Positions 60,188-64,000 of a stretch of DNA of 64,000 nucleotides are shown here, piece by piece (the first letter of the stretch is position 1; the number at the start of each line of letters is the position of its first letter). Source of the stretch: Candidatus Viadribacter manganicus (lineage in GTDB: Bacteria; Pseudomonadota; Alphaproteobacteria; Caulobacterales; Aquidulcibacteraceae); contig NZ_CP013244.1 in assembly GCF_001679665.1 (NCBI RefSeq), positions 1,054,001 through 1,118,000 on the forward strand, written 5' to 3'. A program made the position numbers and the translations under genes. The notes beneath the pieces are model-generated. The model did not search any database and had not been told where the DNA came from. It was given only the letters and a program-made list of their open reading frames with translations.

Positions 60188-61255
60188 GTGCGTCTCGAAA
60201 CGATACATCCGCATGATCTCAGTGCTGACGATGTCGCCCTCTGGCGCGCGCATCAGAGCGCCGATACGGCGCTCGCCAGCCCATATCTCACGCCCGACTG
60301 GGCAAAACTCATCGGCGACGTGCGCGATGATACGCGTGTCTGCGTGATCCAGGATGGTGCAGGATATTTCGGCATCCAACGCCTCTCGCGTTTCGCCGGC
60401 ATGGGCTTGGGCGCCCCGATCTCTGATTATCAGGGCGTTGTCGGCCTGCCAGGGCTTGAAGTTAACCGTGCTGACCTTTGTCGCTCGTTGAAAGTTGGTC
60501 GCATCGACATCACCCATGCGCCCTCCGGCCAGAGCCTCCTGCGCGGCGCTGTGGCGGGTGAAGAGGGTTCTTGGATCGTCGACGTCGCCGGCGGCCGTGA
60601 TCTCTACGAAGCCGCGCTCAAACAGCGCCGCAGTGAGTTCGTTCGTCAGACGGACAAGAAATTCCGCAAACTCGAGCGCGACCATGGTCATGTCGAGTTT
60701 CGCGCTCAATCAACCGAACGCGCCGATTTCGAAACCCTGCTCGCTTGGAAGAATGCGCAGCTAAAGCGCACCGGCCAGCCTGAAATCTGGGCCGCGCCAT
60801 GGGTGGCGAAAACCCTAAATGCCTGCTTCGAGACGCGCGACAGCCAATTCGGCGGCGCGATGTTCACGCTTTCCGTGAAGGGTCAACTGGCCGCCGGCGC
60901 ATTCTGCCTGCGCAGTGCGCGCGTGCTGCACTTCTGGATCGTCGCGCACGACAATGCTTACGATTCCTATTCCCCGGGCGTGCAGCTTGCGCGCTGGATC
61001 GCGGGATGGGCCGGTGACAACGGCATAGCTGAACTCGATTTCGGTCCTGGGGACTACCAATACAAACGCCAACTCTCGACCGGCCAGCGCATGCTTCAGC
61101 GCGGCGTCATTGCGGGTTCTTCTTGGTCAGCGACCGTACGCCGCGCCGAACACGCAATCCGCGCGCGCATCGAACAATTGCCGCAGCCGCGTCTGGCGCA
61201 GCTTCCCGGCAAAGCCATGCGTCGCCTTGACCTTATGCGCGCCCTTCACGCCTAG
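60188..61255 (+). CDS. CelD/BcsL-type acetyltransferase (GNAT fold)
   Basis: 355-aa protein of the CelD family linked with cellulose or other polysaccharide synthesis and with wax-like acyl transfers. The N-terminal half includes SPYLTPDWAKLIGDVRDDTR, and the GNAT-like C-terminal domain contains QRRSEFVRQTDKKFRKLERD, LAWKNAQLKRTG, then HFWIVAHDNAYDSYSPGVQL and the FGPGDYQYKRQL end, which is the family's typical block. Acyl donor and acceptor are unknown. The GTG start has its ribosome-binding site within a hairpin. It ends 3 bases before a convergent ABC gene. Confidence 0.85.
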   Translation: MRLETIHPHDLSADDVALWRAHQSADTALASPYLTPDWAKLIGDVRDDTRVCVIQDGAGYFGIQRLSRFAGMGLGAPISDYQGVVGLPGLEVNRADLCRSLKVGRIDITHAPSGQSLLRGAVAGEEGSWIVDVAGGRDLYEAALKQRRSEFVRQTDKKFRKLERDHGHVEFRAQSTERADFETLLAWKNAQLKRTGQPEIWAAPWVAKTLNACFETRDSQFGGAMFTLSVKGQLAAGAFCLRSARVLHFWIVAHDNAYDSYSPGVQLARWIAGWAGDNGIAELDFGPGDYQYKRQLSTGQRMLQRGVIAGSSWSATVRRAEHAIRARIEQLPQPRLAQLPGKAMRRLDLMRALHA

Positions 61256-61258
61256 CCG

Positions 61259-63073
61259 TCAGGCGGCCACTGAGGCCGGATCGTGCTCGGCCACGTAGTG
61301 TCCGGGCCCAACCTCAATCCATTGCGGGCGATACTGCACGGCATCGGGATCATCGATGATACGCGATTTCAAAAACCGAAGTGGGGCGCGTGTATCGAGT
61401 GGGCTCGGCAAATCGCCGACCAATCGCACGCGCGGCTTGTTGCGCGCGACATCCGGGTCAGGCGTTGGCGCGGCTGCCAGCAAGGCCTTCGTGTAAGGAT
61501 GGCGCGGATCGCGCAGGATCACCTCCGCCGGCCCGTACTCGACGGCCCGGCCGAGATAGAGCACCAACACATTGTGAGAGATTTCGCGGACCACAGCGAG
61601 GTCGTGACTGATAAACAAGAAGCTCGTTTTGTACTCTCGCTGCAGATCAGCGAGCAGCTTCAAGATCTGCGCTTGAATTGAAACGTCGAGTGCGGAAACC
61701 GCCTCATCGCAAACAACAAGCTTTGGCCTTAAGATCATCGCGCGCGCGACGCCCACGCGTTGATTTTGCCCGCCTGAAAGCTCGTGCGGATAGCGATTGA
61801 TGAGATCGGGATCGAGCCCGACTTGCGTCATCATCGCCTTCACACGCTCTTCGCGCTCATCCCGCGTGAGCGTTGGCTCAAACGCCAGCAGCGGTTCTGC
61901 GATTGAAGAGCCGAGCGTCATGCGCGGATCAAGGCTCGCCAACGGGTCCTGGAAAACGATCTGGAGGTCCTTGCGCGATTGGCGAATGGCTTCCCGCTCA
62001 CTTGGAAGCAGGTTGCGACCCAAGAACGTCACGTCCCCCGCATTGCGCGGCAGCAATTGCACAACGGCGCGCGCCAGCGTGGACTTGCCGCAACCGCTTT
62101 CACCCACAATCCCAAGCGTCTCGCCGGCATTGAGCTTGAAGCTCACACCATCGACAGCACGCAGCGGCTTGTTGGCCCCAAACAGCGAACTGGATTTGAC
62201 CTTCACCGGGAAGGTCACCCGCACATCTTCCACTTTCAGAATTGGCGCGCCCGCCTCAGGCGGATCAAGCGGCACATACCGCTCACCGTCGATACGCGGC
62301 ACCGCCTTCAACAACATCTTCGTGTAGTCAGCCTTAGGCGCTGAAAATATCTCCTGGACCGTTCCGGTCTCCACCACTTCCCCGCGCCGCATCACGGCGA
62401 CACGCTGCGCCATCCGCGCGATGACGCCCATATCGTGCGTGATCAGCGCCACGGCGGCGTTCGTGTCTTTCTGTAAGTCCTCGATTAAATCGAGCACCTG
62501 CGCCTGCACCGTGGCGTCCAGCGCAGTCGTCGGCTCGTCGGCGATCAACAGGGCCGGTTCAGCCATCATCGCCATGCCGATCATGACGCGCTGGCGCATG
62601 CCGCCGGAGAGTTCGTGCGGGTACTGAGTAAGGCGACGCGCCGCCTCTGGAATGCGCACGCGCTCAAGCCACTCAATGCAACGCTCGCGCGCCGCCTCGC
62701 CGGTGACCTTGAAGTGATGCTCCAGCACCTCGCCCATTTGCGTCTCGATTGTGAGATGCGGCGTCAACGCCGTGAGCGGGTCTTGGAACACGAAGGCGAC
62801 ATGGCGGCCCCGCACCTGATCGAGTTCGCGCCGCGGCAGGCCCAGAACCTCGCGGCCCTGAAACTTCACCGAACCGGAAACGCGGGCGTTGGCGGAAGTC
62901 AGTCCGAATGCCGCCAGGAAGGTCTGGCTTTTTCCCGAACCGCTTTCCCCAACGATGCCCAGGCATTCGCCCTGTTTGATCTGGAAAGAAACGCCCTTCA
63001 CCGCCTCCACATCGCCGTCAGGCGTGTCGAAGGTGACGGCAAGATTGGAAATTTCGAGAACGGTTTCAGTCAT
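61259..63073 (-). CDS. Dual-ATPase oligopeptide/dipeptide ABC transporter (YejF-type)
   Basis: 604-aa fusion of two ABC ATPase domains. Domain 1: Walker A GESGSGKSQTF (about 41), signature LSGGMRQRV (about 160), Walker B LLIADEPTTALD. Domain 2: Walker A GESGCGKSTLA (about 326), signature LSGGQNQRV (about 440), Walker B LVVCDEAVSALD. Each ends with an OppD/F-type domain, visible as YTKALLAAAPTPDP. The ATPases would power import of short peptides; no permease or binding-protein gene is in the window. Note Gln-Thr in place of Ser-Thr after the Lys in domain 1. ATG 63073. Confidence 0.93.
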   Translation of the reverse strand: MTETVLEISNLAVTFDTPDGDVEAVKGVSFQIKQGECLGIVGESGSGKSQTFLAAFGLTSANARVSGSVKFQGREVLGLPRRELDQVRGRHVAFVFQDPLTALTPHLTIETQMGEVLEHHFKVTGEAARERCIEWLERVRIPEAARRLTQYPHELSGGMRQRVMIGMAMMAEPALLIADEPTTALDATVQAQVLDLIEDLQKDTNAAVALITHDMGVIARMAQRVAVMRRGEVVETGTVQEIFSAPKADYTKMLLKAVPRIDGERYVPLDPPEAGAPILKVEDVRVTFPVKVKSSSLFGANKPLRAVDGVSFKLNAGETLGIVGESGCGKSTLARAVVQLLPRNAGDVTFLGRNLLPSEREAIRQSRKDLQIVFQDPLASLDPRMTLGSSIAEPLLAFEPTLTRDEREERVKAMMTQVGLDPDLINRYPHELSGGQNQRVGVARAMILRPKLVVCDEAVSALDVSIQAQILKLLADLQREYKTSFLFISHDLAVVREISHNVLVLYLGRAVEYGPAEVILRDPRHPYTKALLAAAPTPDPDVARNKPRVRLVGDLPSPLDTRAPLRFLKSRIIDDPDAVQYRPQWIEVGPGHYVAEHDPASVAA

Positions 63074-63163
63074 GGCGGCGAAGACTAGCTGCGGCGCCGA
63101 AGATGTCCAATGCCGGTGGCGGTTCCGTTCCGGCTATGGGACAAGTGCGCGACGGAGCGACCA

Positions 63164-64000
63164 ATGGCGCAGATGAACTTCCTTACCCAGTGCACATTCG
63201 ATTTCGGCGCACTGGCGCAAATATCAAGAATCCTGAAGACAAACGGCGTCAGCCGGCCTTTCGTGGTCACCGACCCTGGGCTGAAGAGCAACGGCCTCTT
63301 GGACATCCTGCTCTCGGCGCTCGGCGAACCGCCGGCCGGCGTTTTCACCGACACGCCCCCAAACCCAACCGAGTCTGCCTCGCGCGCTGCCGCTGATGCT
63401 TATCGCGCGTCCGGCGCTGACGGGATCATTGCCTTCGGCGGCGGCTCATCCATGGACCTCGCGAAAGCGATGGGCCTGATGGTGACGCACGAAGGTCCGT
63501 TCGAGCGCCTGGGCGGTTCGAAGCGCGGCATGAAATTCATCACCAAGATTCCGCCGCTGATCGCTGTGCCGACAACAGCCGGAACTGGCAGCGAAGTGTC
63601 ACCCGGCGCCGTCGTCATTCTCGACAACGGGATGAAGGAAACTTTCGTCTCCGCGTTTCTCGTCCCGACCGCCGCCGTTTGCGATCCTGAACTCACGCTC
63701 GGTCTGCCCGCATCGCTCACCGCCGCCACAGGCATGGACGCGATGACTCACTGCATTGAAGCCGTCCTGACACCGGTCGTGCATCCGCCCGCGGAAGCAA
63801 TCGGCATTGACGGGGCTGAACGCATCTCCAAATGGCTCGAGCGCGCCGTGAAAGACGGCAGCGATCGCGACGCGCGCTGGCACATGATGATGGGCTCGTT
63901 TGAGGGCGCATTGGCATTCGCGAAGGGCCTCGGCGCCGTTCACGGCCTCAGTCACGCCTTGGGCCGCATCCATGAGCTCAAACTGCACCACGGCACGCTC
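63164..64000 (+). CDS. Iron-containing alcohol dehydrogenase, 3' end outside window
   Basis: Start ATG at 63164 with GGAG at 63153-63156; the frame is open to the window edge (279 codons seen; the family has ~380). The N-terminus MAQMNFLTQCTFDFGALAQI is typical of Fe-ADHs. Rossmann-type blocks are FGGGSSMDLAKAMGL and VPTTAGTGSEVSPGAVV. Metal ligands follow in GMDAMTHCIEAVL (Asp and nearby His) and GAVHGLSHALGRIHELK (His and His). It oxidises or reduces small alcohols or aldehydes, or could be a maleylacetate reductase/4-hydroxybutyrate dehydrogenase relative. Confidence 0.9.
   Translation, partial: MAQMNFLTQCTFDFGALAQISRILKTNGVSRPFVVTDPGLKSNGLLDILLSALGEPPAGVFTDTPPNPTESASRAAADAYRASGADGIIAFGGGSSMDLAKAMGLMVTHEGPFERLGGSKRGMKFITKIPPLIAVPTTAGTGSEVSPGAVVILDNGMKETFVSAFLVPTAAVCDPELTLGLPASLTAATGMDAMTHCIEAVLTPVVHPPAEAIGIDGAERISKWLERAVKDGSDRDARWHMMMGSFEGALAFAKGLGAVHGLSHALGRIHELKLHHGTL

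Noticed and set aside
1..64000. tRNA/rRNA genes, CRISPR arrays, insertion sequences, prophage or toxin-antitoxin pairs
   Set aside because: None recognised on reading; the window is dense in ordinary protein genes and shows no terminal inverted repeats, transposase motifs or spaced direct repeats.

Overview
The window reads as a chromosome segment of a GC-rich alphaproteobacterium, most likely of the Caulobacterales/Hyphomonadaceae type. This is inference from gene content: a three-gene proton-translocating transhydrogenase (pntA-alpha1, pntA-alpha2, pntB) led by an aa3-oxidase subunit-IV-like protein, tandem M13 peptidases, many GTG/TTG starts, and ATGA-type overlaps throughout. Coding density is very high. 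I see no tRNA, rRNA, CRISPR array, insertion sequence or prophage.

Left part (1-14.2 kb): the 3' end of an RND efflux permease with an unusual ~95-residue cytoplasmic insert; two adjacent M13 metallopeptidase lipoproteins; then a long minus-strand run (14155 down to 6710) with a metallophosphatase, the transhydrogenase genes interleaved with small unknown proteins, an alpha/beta hydrolase and a DUF1801 protein.

Central part (14.3-44.3 kb): a large exopolysaccharide/capsule locus. It has a Wza-type exporter, two full-length Wzc-type chain-length/tyrosine-kinase proteins, a third kinase-like protein without the Walker A lysine, two initiating sugar transferases, a Wzy/ligase-type membrane protein, three glycosyltransferases, a pyruvyl transferase, an AsnB-type amidotransferase, a beta-helix protein and an outer-membrane barrel. 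A nucleotide-sugar module (cytidylyltransferase, PIG-L deacetylase, class III aminotransferase, DUF4910/DUF2172 protein, YxxxK epimerase, RfbC) points to an unusual deoxy- or amino-sugar. No flippase (Wzx) is visible. Inside the locus is an operon of outer-membrane barrel, small GrpE-like protein and a short Hsp70/actin-fold ATPase, the best candidate here for an undescribed system.

Right part (44.3-64 kb): mixed housekeeping and envelope genes. These are a thioesterase, a soluble two-component set (receiver, histidine kinase, LuxR regulator), an M23 endopeptidase, a ydbH-ynbE-ydbL operon for intermembrane lipid transport, a decayed heme oxygenase gene, NAD synthetase, a CysQ/IMPase phosphatase, an ArgE-like deacylase, an FKBP lipoprotein, a glutathione transferase, a secreted Cys-rich trypsin-like protease, a CelD-type acetyltransferase, a fused oligopeptide ABC ATPase and the start of an iron-type alcohol dehydrogenase cut by the window edge.
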